DNA from: Morella rubra
Taxonomy: Eukaryota > Streptophyta > Magnoliopsida > Fagales > Myricaceae
Assembly: GCA_003952965.2 (NCBI GenBank)
Contig: CM025852.1
Span: forward strand, 12,848,597 to 12,912,596
DNA: 64,000 bases
Direction: 5' to 3'
Positions 47,931 through 58,600 of the stretch are shown here, piece by piece (positions within the stretch are counted from its first letter, which is position 1; the number at the start of each line of letters is the position of its first letter). Made by a program: the position numbers and the translations under genes. The notes under the pieces were generated by a model. It had not been told where the DNA came from. It made no database searches and was given only the letters and a program-made list of their open reading frames with translations.

Positions 47931-48968
47931 TATTGTCGATGGGTCCTAAAGTTCCAAATTTAAAAGTTAGCATATCAAAAATACCAAGGCTAGTAAAGTA
48001 AATAAAATACATAATCGATAACTACTGATCAAGTAGTGAAAATACAAAATTACCCAAATTTTCATTTGGGTGTCGTACAGGATTGTAGCAGTCTGATTTG
48101 CTCCATCATCTGCTCACGCATCTGTTGTTCCATTAGTTGCATCCTCTGTTCTTGCTGTTCGATCAGGTTCCTTTACTGCTCCTGTATCATCTTCTGATGC
48201 TCTTCTTTTTTCTTCTGTTGTTGCTCTGCCATCATCTGCATCAGCTCTTCGTCTTTCTTCCACTGCAGCTCCTCCATCATCTGCTGATGCTCTTCGTCTG
48301 CTACATATCTGATAGTTTGACTAGAAGTGCTTCATATTCCATCTGTCTTGCCCTCACTCCTCAATCTCTAATTTGGCCTCCTCCAATCTCCGAGACAAAT
48401 CAACGGACGATGCTGATGAAGATGATCAATAGACCGTATTGAACGACCTAAAGCCTCGCACGTAACCCGTTTTCGTCCCCAACACCTCAGTGAAAATCTC
48501 CACTTTGGTGTATGACTTTCCCTCTGACTTGTGCTGCAACTGTACTGCCTCCATTTTTTCCTACAAAATTGGAAAAGAAGATAAAGTTAGCACATATGAA
48601 ACATAAGAGATAACGCATGCATCATTAAATATAACATTACAACTTACAAAATTTTTTCGTGCATCTTCTGATGTCCACATGTCATCCTTATTAGTATGCG
48701 TTTTTTTATAAGCAACACAAAACTAATCTCATCAGATTCTGGATTTTTCTGTATACCAAAAGAAATATAAAACGTGCATATTAAAATACTTAAGTCATTT
48801 ATTTAAATAATATCTAATAAAAATGTAAATTTATTACTTACTAACAACGCTCTCGCGCATTGGAAGGACCTCGCTCCCGATGTGTGTACAATCTTCAGCT
48901 TAGCTCTATTCTTTTTGTTGATTGCACTCTCCTCTGCATTGTACATTTACAGTTGTTATCACAGTTAA

Positions 48969-49612
48969 GGGAAATTAACAATTTGATCACTAGGTTTATA
49001 CCACGCTGACAAAATAGTCACTAAGTTTACATTTTTTACTTTTTGGTCACTGAGTCCATACCCGTGTAACGATATGGTACTTCCGTCCATATTCCGTCAC
49101 TACATCTAACGGAAACTATGGACACATCAGCATTTAAACAGCTCAGCATCCCATTCAACAAAATGCCGCTTCAATGAACCACGTCAGCTGCCCATTAAAC
49201 AAAATGCTGAGTTTTGTCATTTAAGTTAAAATCCTTTCCCATGCTAAACGACACACAGCATACCTCATTCGTCCTCCTCCTTCTCCAAGCAAAACATACC
49301 GTTTAACCTGATCCAATAGAACGCTCAAATAAATCGACCCAAATTTCACCCTTTTTGTAAACCCTAGACGAAGAGAAATAATAGAAGCCTCTCTTCGCAC
49401 TATCGACGAGGGGAACAAGCAGCACGATGTCGACAATATCCGAAGGAAGGTCAGTGATTTCTGCTTCTCTTTACCCTTAATTCAATTTCTACTAATCGGG
49501 ATAAAAGCCGAACAAATATTGATCATGTGTCGTTGCGAAAAAGAAAAATCATAATTAGATCTTTGTCCATGGCAAAATATGTTTGTATCTTTTACCAAAA
49601 CAGAGACATAAA
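48969..49612 (+). repeat. left TIR of the Mutator-like element
   Basis: A 644-bp terminal inverted repeat. It contains a 71-codon minus-strand frame (49436-49221, start MSTSCCLFPSSIVRREASII). The counterpart in the right TIR (52506 onward, MSTLCCLFPSSIVRREASAI) shows how well the two repeats are preserved. Confidence 0.85.
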
Positions 49613-52004
49613 ATGACCCTAGTGCTCGATTATATGCCTTGTATTTTCAACTTCTATAAGTTTCGAAATTCTATTCGGCTTCAATATATGCAGAACGAAG
49701 GTTTTTATTTGAAATTGTTTAACTAACTTAAATGAAATGGGGGTCTTGATATATAGATCTCCTAGAACTAGGGTCTTAATAGTGCAAATTAGAAACTCAG
49801 GTCTTAAAGTCAACATGGGAAAAGACCCAGGAATGTGATTATTGATGCTATATGCTCTGTTTTTACCTTAGGACATTCTTGGTGGGAGAAATGATCCTGC
49901 CTTTTTGTGTAAGGCTTTGTAGTTAGTTTGAACCGTCCTGTAGTTGAATTGTATGTTATGCTTGGAAGTATGAAATGTAGGTTATTCAGTACTTGAAGGA
50001 TTCAACCTCCCTTTTTGAACATAATCTTGCAAGTTGAGTCATTTCTTCTTTATTATAATTTTGCAGATATTGTGTTCCATTTTGTCCTCTGAACTTTCTA
50101 CAATGTCTGCCCTGCAAAATTACCCATGCCAATGCACTTCATTGTGATGTTGTTCTAATAATGCAATTCATTTTTTCATTATAGAGGTCTAAGTTTTTAT
50201 AATTGAAAGTGCTGAAATGTTTGGTTGCATTGCGTCTATTCTTTTGAGCCCTGATATTATTCAATTGAGATGTAAAATGCAAGGTAAGGCAGGTAAGTTT
50301 GCTTTCAAGTGTGCTGGTTATTTTAATGGGACATTGTCAATGTAAATTGTAAGGTAATGAACCTTTTGAGTCACGTGCAATAACAAAAGGATATCAAATT
50401 TTTGGGATTTTTTCTCCTGTTACAACATAACTGGCTGAAATGATTGTTTTCTTGTAATTGCAGCACAATCCCGACATCTTCACTAAAAATCAGCAAACCA
50501 TACGATGCAAAAGTTTGAAACATCTTCCTGGGTGTTTCATGGGTTACCATTGCTGTCTTGGATGCTATATTATTCAGAAGCTCGCTGGCGTAGTTAGTGA
50601 TGACCTATTTTTTGATAGGTGGCATAGTTAGTGAGTAGTGGACCTCCAATAAGTGTTGTAATGTGCCACTTTGTGATGGTAAATGCAATGTGTATTTTGT
50701 AAGTTCAATGTAATTTATATTTGTTGCATCAATGCAATGTAAACCTTGTAAGGTCTGTGTACTTGTGATGAGTTGCATCAATGTAATGTAATGTGTTGGA
50801 ACATCATCTGTGTTGTAAGACCTATGGTTAATGTATTTTGCTACTCACTTATAGTGAGATTTGGTATTGTCAACTTATTAAGTGTTGCCATTCTCTGTTT
50901 GTGTCCAAACCTTGTTATATTTTGAATCTGTGTGTACAATTGTTGTGTATAAAAATACACAAGACATGTTTTACACATTTCGACTACTTACAGGGCCTCT
51001 TGAAAAGGATTCAACATTCATGCGTCATGAATTTCCAACTGTCATTACATGTCCTACTACAGTTTACTAACACGCAAAGGCTCCAGTAAATGAGCAGAGT
51101 TGTTGCACTTTGCAAAAAAACAACACAGTTGCTGCACACTAAGCTATAAACAGCACTTTTGCTGCACTTTACGAAAAATATCACCATAAACACTGTAAAT
51201 AGAGAACCAGAACAACCATAAAAAGTCTCCATCCCACAAAAAACAGTACACCTGCTGCACTTTACAAACAACCGAGCCACAGCATATACACAACAATGAG
51301 CACATAAATAACCAGTCTATCATCCAGTGTTCAAAAAAGAGCTGCCCTAAACATTCTTCACAGAAGATGACTAATTCATGGGTGTCTGTCCACCTACAAT
51401 TCTCCATCTACTTCTACAACCTGGCCTCCATCCACTGCGTCAACCATTCCTCCATCTACCCCCTCCCTCTTGTCTTCCTTCTACGACAGTATCCTCAGGC
51501 TGTTGCATCGCCCTTCCCCTTCCTCTACCCTGGCCCCTTCCCTTGGATCTGCCACGAGTCTGTCAATAAACAACAAACAAAATGTCACTAATAAAAGAAT
51601 ATGAAGCACATTACAAAATCAGATTATGTTCACAACAAAATATGTTCACAACAAAATACAGCAATTATTACTATTCACAACCGTAAAAAGCACATTACAA
51701 GGGATTACTATATTCCGTAAAAAATCAAAGTGTAACAAGGTGCCCCACTTTGCAAGATTCCCCCTGGTACTACTATATTCAGTAGTTTGAATTTTTCAAT
51801 TATGTTCTAAGATAAGATTGTACTTCATTTAGTTAACCAAGTACATGGAAAATGAAGAGCAGAGCAGTCATCATAACAGTTGTTTTTGTTTTCTCAAATA
51901 AATAAGTATGGGGTTTGAGTTTTATATACGTAAGGTATTAATCATCCTTGTTGTTTTGTCCTAATGGAACTCCCATAATACTATCAATTGGCACTAATTT
52001 CCAG
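49613..52004. other. interior of the Mutator-like element, mostly unrecognised
   Basis: AT-rich DNA with 'tgcatcaatgtaatgtaatg'-like repeats (50690-50800) and repeated 'ttgctgcactttac' phrases (51090-51265). On the minus strand a Gly/Arg-rich frame (51591-51378) reads TRGRSKGRGQGRGRGRAMQQ and then GGQTPMN, like the C-terminal tail of a MuDR transposase. It could be all that remains of the element's own transposase gene. Nothing else was recognised. Confidence 0.45.
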
Positions 52005-52318
52005 GTTATCTCTGCATTAAGAGAAGCTAGCTTGGAATCATCAAACCTGATACTTGGTATCGACTTCACAAAGAGCAATGAGTGGACAGGTGATTCTTTT
52101 TAGAAATATGAAATAGAGTAGCTTTATACGATAATTATTTTTTACATGGATATAAAAGTCACATTTAATGGATGTAGGCAAGTATTCCTTCCCCAGGAAA
52201 AGCCTTCATGCAATCGGAAGCACACCTAATCCATATGAGCAAGCAATTTCGATAATTGGTCGCACTTTGACTCCTTTCAACAAAGACAATTTGATACCTT
52301 GTTTTGGATTTGGTGATG
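52005..52318 (+). pseudogene. captured RGLG-type copine (vWA) domain fragment, two exons and an intron
   Basis: Exon A (52005-52089) encodes SALREASLESSNLILGIDFT followed by KSNEWT. After an 88-bp GT-AG intron, exon B (52178-52318) encodes KYSFPRKSLHAIG, NPYEQAISIIGRTLTPFNKD and NLIPCFGFGD, then a GT donor, and the right TIR starts 11 bp later. This is the start of the copine/vWA domain of plant RING-type ubiquitin ligases of the RGLG group, which act in hormone and stress signalling. Only about 75 residues are present: no N-terminus, no rest of the domain, no RING finger. The intron is retained, so the copy came from DNA rather than mRNA. The frame is uninterrupted, suggesting recent capture. 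Confidence 0.85.
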
Positions 52319-53169
52319 GTTAGTATCTATTTATGTCTCTGTTTTGGTAAAAGATACAAACATATTTTGCCATGGACAAAGATCTGATTATGATTTTTCT
52401 TTTTAGCAATGACACATGATCAATATGTGTTCGGCTTTTATCCCGATCAGCAGAAATTGAATCAAGGGTAAAGAGAAGCAAAAATCGCTGACCTTCCTTC
52501 GGATATTGTCGACACTGTGCTGCTTGTTCCCCTCGTCGATAGTGCGAAGAGAGGCTTCTGCTATTTCTCTTCGTCTAGGGTTTACAAAAAGGGAGAAATT
52601 TGGGTTGATTTATCTGAGCGTTTTGTTGGATCAAGTTAAAAGGTGTGCTTTACTTGGAGAAGGAGGAGGACGAATGAGGTGTGCTTTGTGTCATTTACCA
52701 TGGGGCAGGGTTTTAACTTTAAATGACAAAACGCAATGTTTTGTTTAATGGACAACTGATGTGGTTCATTGATGCCGCGTAGGGGTGTAAGTCCGGTCCG
52801 GCTTCCGGCGGAGCTTCGGCTCCGGTTCCGTTACCGGTTCCGGGAAGTTGAGATCCGGCTCTTCAGGAACCGAGCCGAAGGTGGATTTAGAAATTTCCCG
52901 GAACCGAAACCAAAGCGGACGTTTCGCCGGTTCAACGGAAAACCGGTTCCGGTTCTTTTTTTTTTTTTTTTTTAAACTAAAAGTTAAAATGACGTCGTTC
53001 TATTTAAAATAGAACAACGTCGTTTAAGTGGTTTTTTTTTTTAAAAAATATTATATCGTGGATCAAAACGCACCGTTTTGATCCACGGTAACCCTAATTC
53101 CTATTTCCCTTCCCCCCCAGCCCCCAGGCCACCTCTCTTTCGCAAACCACCATCCTCAGTCCTCATCAC

Positions 53170-53520
53170 TCCCTCAGCTCTCTCTCTCTGTTCGTCGAGT
53201 CTCCTCATCACTCCCTGAGCTCCGTCTTCTCCGGCGAATGCAAGCAACGTTGGTCGTCGAGTCTGCCTCCATCGTTGTGGCTTTCTCGTTTTGCGTCTCT
53301 CTCTCTCTCTCTCAATGTATTCTCCATCTCGCTCTCTCTATGTTTCTTTCTCTCTCTCTAGTCTCTGTCTCCATCTCTCTATCTAGTCTCTGTCTCCATA
53401 TCTCTATCTCTCTATCTCTCTCTCTGTCTCCATCTCTCTCTCTCTGTCTCTCTCTGTCTCCATCTCTCTCTCTCTGTCTCTCTCTCTGTCTCCATCTCTC
53501 TATCTCTCTCTCTAGTTCAA
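53170..53520 (+). repeat. CT-rich microsatellite/minisatellite
   Basis: Long (TC)n runs with an irregular larger unit of the type 'tctctctctgtctccatctc' repeated many times, mainly 53279-53517. Its position upstream of the captured kinase exon and its pyrimidine richness suggest it came from a gene's 5' leader. The 106-codon Ser/Leu frame across it is a low-complexity artefact. Confidence 0.8.
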
Positions 53521-53658
53521 ATTTTTCACAGATCTATTTGGTTAAGTGTATATTGTGAATTTGTGAACCTATTAATTGTATTGCATTAAGTGGTGCAAGG
53601 GTTCGGCTAAGCCTAAGTGCATGAATATTAGCCGAACCCTTTGAAAATTGTATTGCAT

Positions 53659-53938
53659 TATAGTTATATTGCATTCATTTGAAAAACGAATCAATATTAG
53701 ATTCTTAATGATTTATAACTAACTGTAATTGTGATTTGTGAACCTGTCATTGTGAACCTGTTATTTTGAACCTATGATTATGGCTAAATTATATTGTTTA
53801 TAGTTATATTGCATTCATTTGAAAAACGAATCAATATTAAATTCTTAATGATTTATAACTAACTGTCATTGTGATTTGTAAACCTGACATTGTGAACCTG
53901 TCATTTTGAACTTGTGATTATGGCTAAATGTTAGTTGT
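53659..53938. repeat. 140-bp tandem duplication inside the hAT-like element
   Basis: Two copies of a unit with 'tagttatattgcattcattt', 'gaaaaacgaatcaatatta' and 'gattatggctaaat' lie head to tail, the second starting 140 bases after the first (53661 and 53801). They differ at only a few positions. Confidence 0.8.
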
Positions 53939-54009
53939 TAGTTGTTTTTAATTTCTTGTTCATTTTCTGCTGTCTTTAATTTGGGTTAAGTTGATTATGG
54001 CTTCTGCAG

Positions 54010-54121
54010 CTCCAATCAAGTCCTCCACTGGATGAAGCTTCAATTGCTTGTATATTGCATGACTTGCTGGATGCAATTGAGTATCTGCATAATGAAGGAA
54101 AAATCCATAGAGACATCAAAG
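54010..54121 (+). pseudogene. captured exon of an STE20/germinal-centre-type protein kinase
   Basis: Between a cag acceptor and a GT donor, the 37-codon exon encodes LQSSPPLDEASIACILHDLL and then DAIEYLHNEGKIHRDIK. This is the helix-E to catalytic-loop segment of the kinase fold, with the HRD motif, and its wording is that of plant MST/SIK1-like GCK kinases. The acceptor follows a plausible polypyrimidine-containing intron end. No other kinase exon is present, so no kinase can be made. The exon is open and both splice sites are kept, implying capture from genomic DNA. Confidence 0.85.
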
Positions 54122-54125
54122 GTCT

Positions 54126-54410
54126 TTACTTCTTGAGATCTACAACTACTTCTTGTTCCATAGGGGCTGGGCTGTAGAAGGAAGAGAAGGGGGTGGGGGC
54201 AGGGGCCGGTGAGGGTGGAGGAGTACATAACCTATCCAAAAATGTGTTATATGGTGTGCTTGATTTGGTGGTGATGGGTGAGACATCTTCTGGAACAATC
54301 TGATTAATGCTCCCTACATGATTGCCTAGTGTTGTTGAATGAATAAGATCTTTACTTTTTGTAAAAAAATGCTTAAATCGGCCAAAAAATATGACCCAAA
54401 ATATTATCAA
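54126..54410 (-). other. unrecognised 94-codon frame in the hAT-like element
   Basis: An open minus-strand frame whose C-terminal half is proline-rich (LCTPPPSPAPAPTPFSSFYS) and ends MEQEVVVDLKK. Its composition looks like real coding sequence, not shadow. It may be a second captured host fragment. I do not recognise the source. Confidence 0.3.
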
Positions 54411-55676
54411 AATTCCGCTAGCCGCTTCCGCTAAGTCCGTTAAGAGTCGGAAGCGGAAGCGGAATCGATTTTGGCCATCTACTAGTTAGCGGACCGGATG
54501 TCGGAATGTCAAATTCCGCTTCCGACATGTCCGCTATTCACCCCTAATGCCACGTTTTGTTAAATGGGATGCTGAGCTGTTTAAATGCTGAAGTGTCCAT
54601 AGTTTCCGTTAGATGTAGTGACGGAATATGGACAGAAGTACCATATCGTCACATAGGTATGGACTTAGTGACTAAAAAGTAAAAAATGTAAATCTAGTGA
54701 CTATTTTGTCAGCGTGGTATAAACCTAGTGACTAAATTTCTAATTTCCCCACAATTAATAATAAAATAAAATAAACGTTCAGGATGGAATAAAAATTTTT
54801 AACCTAAAATTCCTTGCTCGCAAATAAATCACAGACACGAGTCCATTCTTCCTTGTTCATCTCGGGATACGGGTGCTCTAACGCCTCTTCTTTGGAATTG
54901 AACACCGAGTAATGCTGGAACATTTCTATTTCTATGCGTCCTGTAAACTGTGTTCATAGTAGATGTCATAGTGATGCAATCCTCGGCTTGGTTGTACTCT
55001 AGTGGAAGTCATTCTTAACATATCTAACAATTAGTACGTATAAAAGTTTCCACAATTAAAATTTAATAAATTATACTTACCAACACTCAGTTCATCATGT
55101 ATGATTTAATCTCGTCGGGGACCTCCTTCCACTTACTCGTCTCAAATGGGACATGTTGTCGAACGAGCGCACCAATATGACTTGAGAGAATTGAGGACAC
55201 CATGTCATCACCGCCCATACGTCCATCAGGATATGGACAGTCAGCTTTCCTTGCTATGAGCCTTGAGTAATGCAATCCCACGCGTACTACCCCTGAAGTG
55301 TCTGATTTCGGACGTCGCTACAAATGAAGAATAATAAATTTAAAATTAAGTTAAGCATTGAAATTTAAAAGTCATAATATTTAATCAAGATCGACAGGGA
55401 AAGATATTTACACGCACAATTACTTTGGGTGCCTACTGGACTGGCTGTGGTAGGAGACGGTAATTCGTGCCTATCTCTAAGTGAAGGACGACACTGCTAG
55501 TGTACCGGGAGTACTCTCAGCTTGAATCAATAAATTGCATCGAAGACGTTTTCCTCCTGCTGGCATGATGTCTTCCTGTGACCAAATAAATCAATATTAG
55601 AAAAAAAAAACACAATGAATTACGTTACTCAAAATGAATATAAAATAGAAACGCAACGTAAATTGAAACGATAAAG

Positions 55677-58600
55677 TTACTTAGTCATATCATGTTCTTC
55701 AGAATCACTAGAATCTTCACTAAATGATTTCGAGGAAGCATCGCTTCTTTCTATTTCACGTTGTTGTGGACCACTCTCATCATTTACCGGCACATAAGCC
55801 TCGATGTCATTTCTAGTCAATGGGATCATGTCAAAGGAGCTAAAGTCCACAAAAAGCTCAATAGACTCATTCTCTTGGTATGCTTCACAGTTCAACGGTC
55901 CGTCTCCATCTTCACTACTTCCTCCTCAATAGTTGGAATATCATACGTGTTTCTAGGGGTAATCTTTTGAACAATCTCCATTGACCGCCCAACTTCATAT
56001 CATCGATATAAAACACTTGATTCCATTGAGATGCTAGCACGAACGGGTCGTCTTTGTACCACTTTCGGGATGTGTTAATACTAAAAAATCGACCACTTTT
56101 ATCAAGATCTAAGTTTTGAGTACTCAAGTCAAACCAGTCACATTTGAGTAAATAAACTAAATTCTCCCGCAAATAACGTAATGCATAAATATCCACAACT
56201 TGGCCATAAAAATCAATATCTTCCCCAGCATGGTCCCCCGGAACAACCACACCACTATTCTAAGTATTACGAAACTATTCACGAAGGACCGTGTGAAACC
56301 TAACTCCATTCACTACACACCCAAAATAACAAAGTGTCCGTTGATCCGGACCGGATGCTAATTCATACAAATCATCCGACACCAAGCCCGAATTTTCATT
56401 GCACATAGTTTGAATCTGAAAGTCTAAATAACAACCCAAGAGGGGGGTGAATTGGGTTTATCAAAAACTTAGTCCTTTTTCAATAAAAACCCAGATCTGA
56501 AAAATAGCCCTTTTTAACAATTAATAATGCAGATATGAATGTGTATAATGCTAAGCAAAATATATGCAATAATGATAAAGCATAAAGCATAAATCTCCAC
56601 AAGTATGAATATGTACTGAAACGTAAGAGAGATAGAGTTAGAGAGACAACACCGCAATTTTAGGTGGTTCGGCCAACTCTTGCCTACGTCCACCCCAAGG
56701 CTATTGACTTCCTTGGGCTTCCTTCACTATTCTCCAAATAGCAAATACACCTTAGCTTTCGGGGTGCTAAGGAACCTTTACAAAGCTTTTTCGAGCTCAC
56801 GCTTTAACTCTCTTCACAAATCCCAAAACCCAAGGGATTTCTTCTACTCTTACAAGTAGGACCAAGTGTTTTCCCAATACTTAAATGTTTTACAATAGAT
56901 GAGTACAATGAATAATGGCTCTCTAAGCCGAATATACAAGTGGAAAGCTCACAACGTGTGGAATGGCTCTCTAAGCCGAATTAGCAAATGAAAAGCTCAA
57001 TAAAGTGCAAGAAGACAAGATTCTTGAATGAAACCTAAAGTTTGGCAAGTAGGAGCACAAGCTTTCTTGGTAGGTGCGGTTTTCCCTCTTCTTCAAAGAA
57101 CTTTCTCTCTCTAGAAGTTAGGGCAAAGACAACTTGCAAGAGTGTTGTCTCTTCTTCAAGAAATTTGTCTCTCTTTGGAGGTTAGGTTGTCAATGATGAG
57201 CAAGAGGAGAAGATTTAACAATGGGAGCTTTGATCTTAGAGGAATCAGCAAATGAAATCTTTGGATCTTGCTTTCTCTCTCTATCGGAGGTAGATTTTGA
57301 ATAATGATGCAAGTCCTTTCTCTCTCTATCTCATTCTATATATAGTCCTCTAGGCTTCAAGGGTCTTCAAGTAGCTTTATTGTACCGTTGGAGGGGTTTA
57401 AAAGTCATTTTAGAACCATTTTGGATGATCTGGCGTCGTTCCAGGATTTCTGCAAATTCGCACCATGTGTCGACACATTGATAGTATGTGCTGACACATT
57501 AAAACTTGGCCTGGAAACATGCTCTCGGGTGACAGTGCAATGTGTCGACACTTGTCTTCAATTGTCGACACATTGAACACTTAGTTTGAAAATGCTGTCG
57601 ACACTATGAATTCTGCATTCTGGAGCAATGTGTCGACACCATCACTCAATGTGTCGACACTTATAACTGTTGGAGAGAAAAATCAGCATCTTGAAAGTGT
57701 CCAATCCATTCCAACACTTCTTTAAACACCTACAATATGAAAAATTGATCTTATCAACTTATGTAATGGTGTTCAAGTACACTTAAAAATAATTTTTGTG
57801 AGATAACCTCCATCCTTTGAAATATATCTTAGAAAATAGTGGATTGACAAAATAAAATCTAAAAGTCTTCAAAGCACTTAGAATTTTTGTTATCATCAAA
57901 ATCAATTATGGATTATTTGCAAAACAACCTTGGGCTAATAGAATCTATAATAATAAACACATGTTAATTAAAAATAGAAAGATCAATATAATTTAACATA
58001 TAATAGAGATAAACCCATAATAAATACTTGATTTCTAAACCATAACGAAAATCCTTCTTCGTGCCTCCTATTAACATTTATTGGTGATTGCCTCCTCATC
58101 TCTTCTAAGTGCTCGCTAAAAAGAAATAAAATATTTTATAATAAATTAAAATATATTGAACTGATATGTGTTTAAATGAGTAAATATTCTGAAAAGCGCT
58201 TACTTTGTAAATTCCTTTCTGTTCAAATCTTGACCCCTACTAGCTTTCAGCGGGCGAACACTTTGAGTAAATACATAAAGACGACAACTTCGTTATCCAT
58301 GTCAGCATAATTCTGATTTTTTCTATTGAATCTCGTCTCAACCGTACCAAGATACGTTGACAAAAAGTTAGACATTCATTTAACATATAATTTTCTACTA
58401 TGAAGCCCTCAGACCGTGCCCTGTTCTTAACGGAACGCTTCATCTTCCCCATATACCTTTCCATTGGATACATCCACCGATATTGAACTGGACCCCCAAG
58501 TTTCACTTCCCGAAGTAAATGAACAGTTAAATGAACCATAATAGTAAAAATGATGGAGGGAATAAATGTTCCAATTTGCAAAGAATCATTCTGATATCCT

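Larger units (their letters stand above)
52780..54546. mobile_element. hAT-like element inserted in the right TIR
   Basis: The element begins TAGGGGTG and ends CACCCCTA. It is flanked by ATGCCGCG (52772-52779) and ATGCCACG (54547-54554), an 8-bp duplication with one mismatch, which fits the hAT superfamily. Both subterminal regions are dense in CCGGTTCC or GCTTCCGC-type motifs. There is no transposase. It carries a CT-rich leader-like stretch, a 140-bp tandem duplication, a kinase exon and an unknown minus-strand frame. The left TIR of the host Mutator element preserves the uninterrupted sequence of the insertion site. Confidence 0.8.
48969..54750. mobile_element. Pack-MULE-like element with 0.65-kb terminal inverted repeats
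   Basis: The left TIR (48969-49612) is the inverse of the right TIR (52330-54750 once the hAT-like insert 52780-54546 is removed, about 650 bp). The outer ends are gggaaatt... and ...aatttcccc. Flanking octamers ACAGTTAA and ACAATTAA differ at one position, fitting a Mutator-type 8-9 bp duplication. Diagnostic shared phrases include 'ccatggcaaaatatgtttgt', 'gtcgacaatatccgaaggaa' and 'atatggacggaagtaccat'-like sequence. No transposase domain is present inside. The interior carries two exons from an RGLG-type gene next to the right TIR and a minus-strand Gly/Arg-rich frame. This is the layout of a Pack-MULE. It lies in an intron of the CACTA TnpA-like gene. Confidence 0.85.
48062..55568 (-). 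pseudogene. CACTA TnpA-like gene (Transposase_24 family), split by a Mutator element
   Basis: It starts at MPAGGKRLRCNLLIQAES (55568) and continues after an intron in VGLHYSRLIARK and HIGALVRQHVPFETSKWKEV, then DEIKSYMMNEL (55281-55087). The next exon has EEALEHPYPEMNKEEWTRVC and DLFASKEF (about 54900-54800). The intron that follows holds the whole 5.8-kb Mutator-like element. Past it the protein resumes with NKKNRAKLKIVHTSGARSFQ (48930-48850). Then come EAVQLQHKSEGKSYTKVEIF and TEVLGTKTGYVRG (48560-48450), and a Gln/Glu-rich coiled coil ending CTTPK (stop 48062-48064). The family binds subterminal repeats of its element. Stops in the tail and near the start suggest a pseudogene. Confidence 0.8.

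Noticed and set aside
53238..53558. 106-codon Ser/Leu-rich frame
   Set aside because: Translation of a CT microsatellite; low complexity, no conserved motif.
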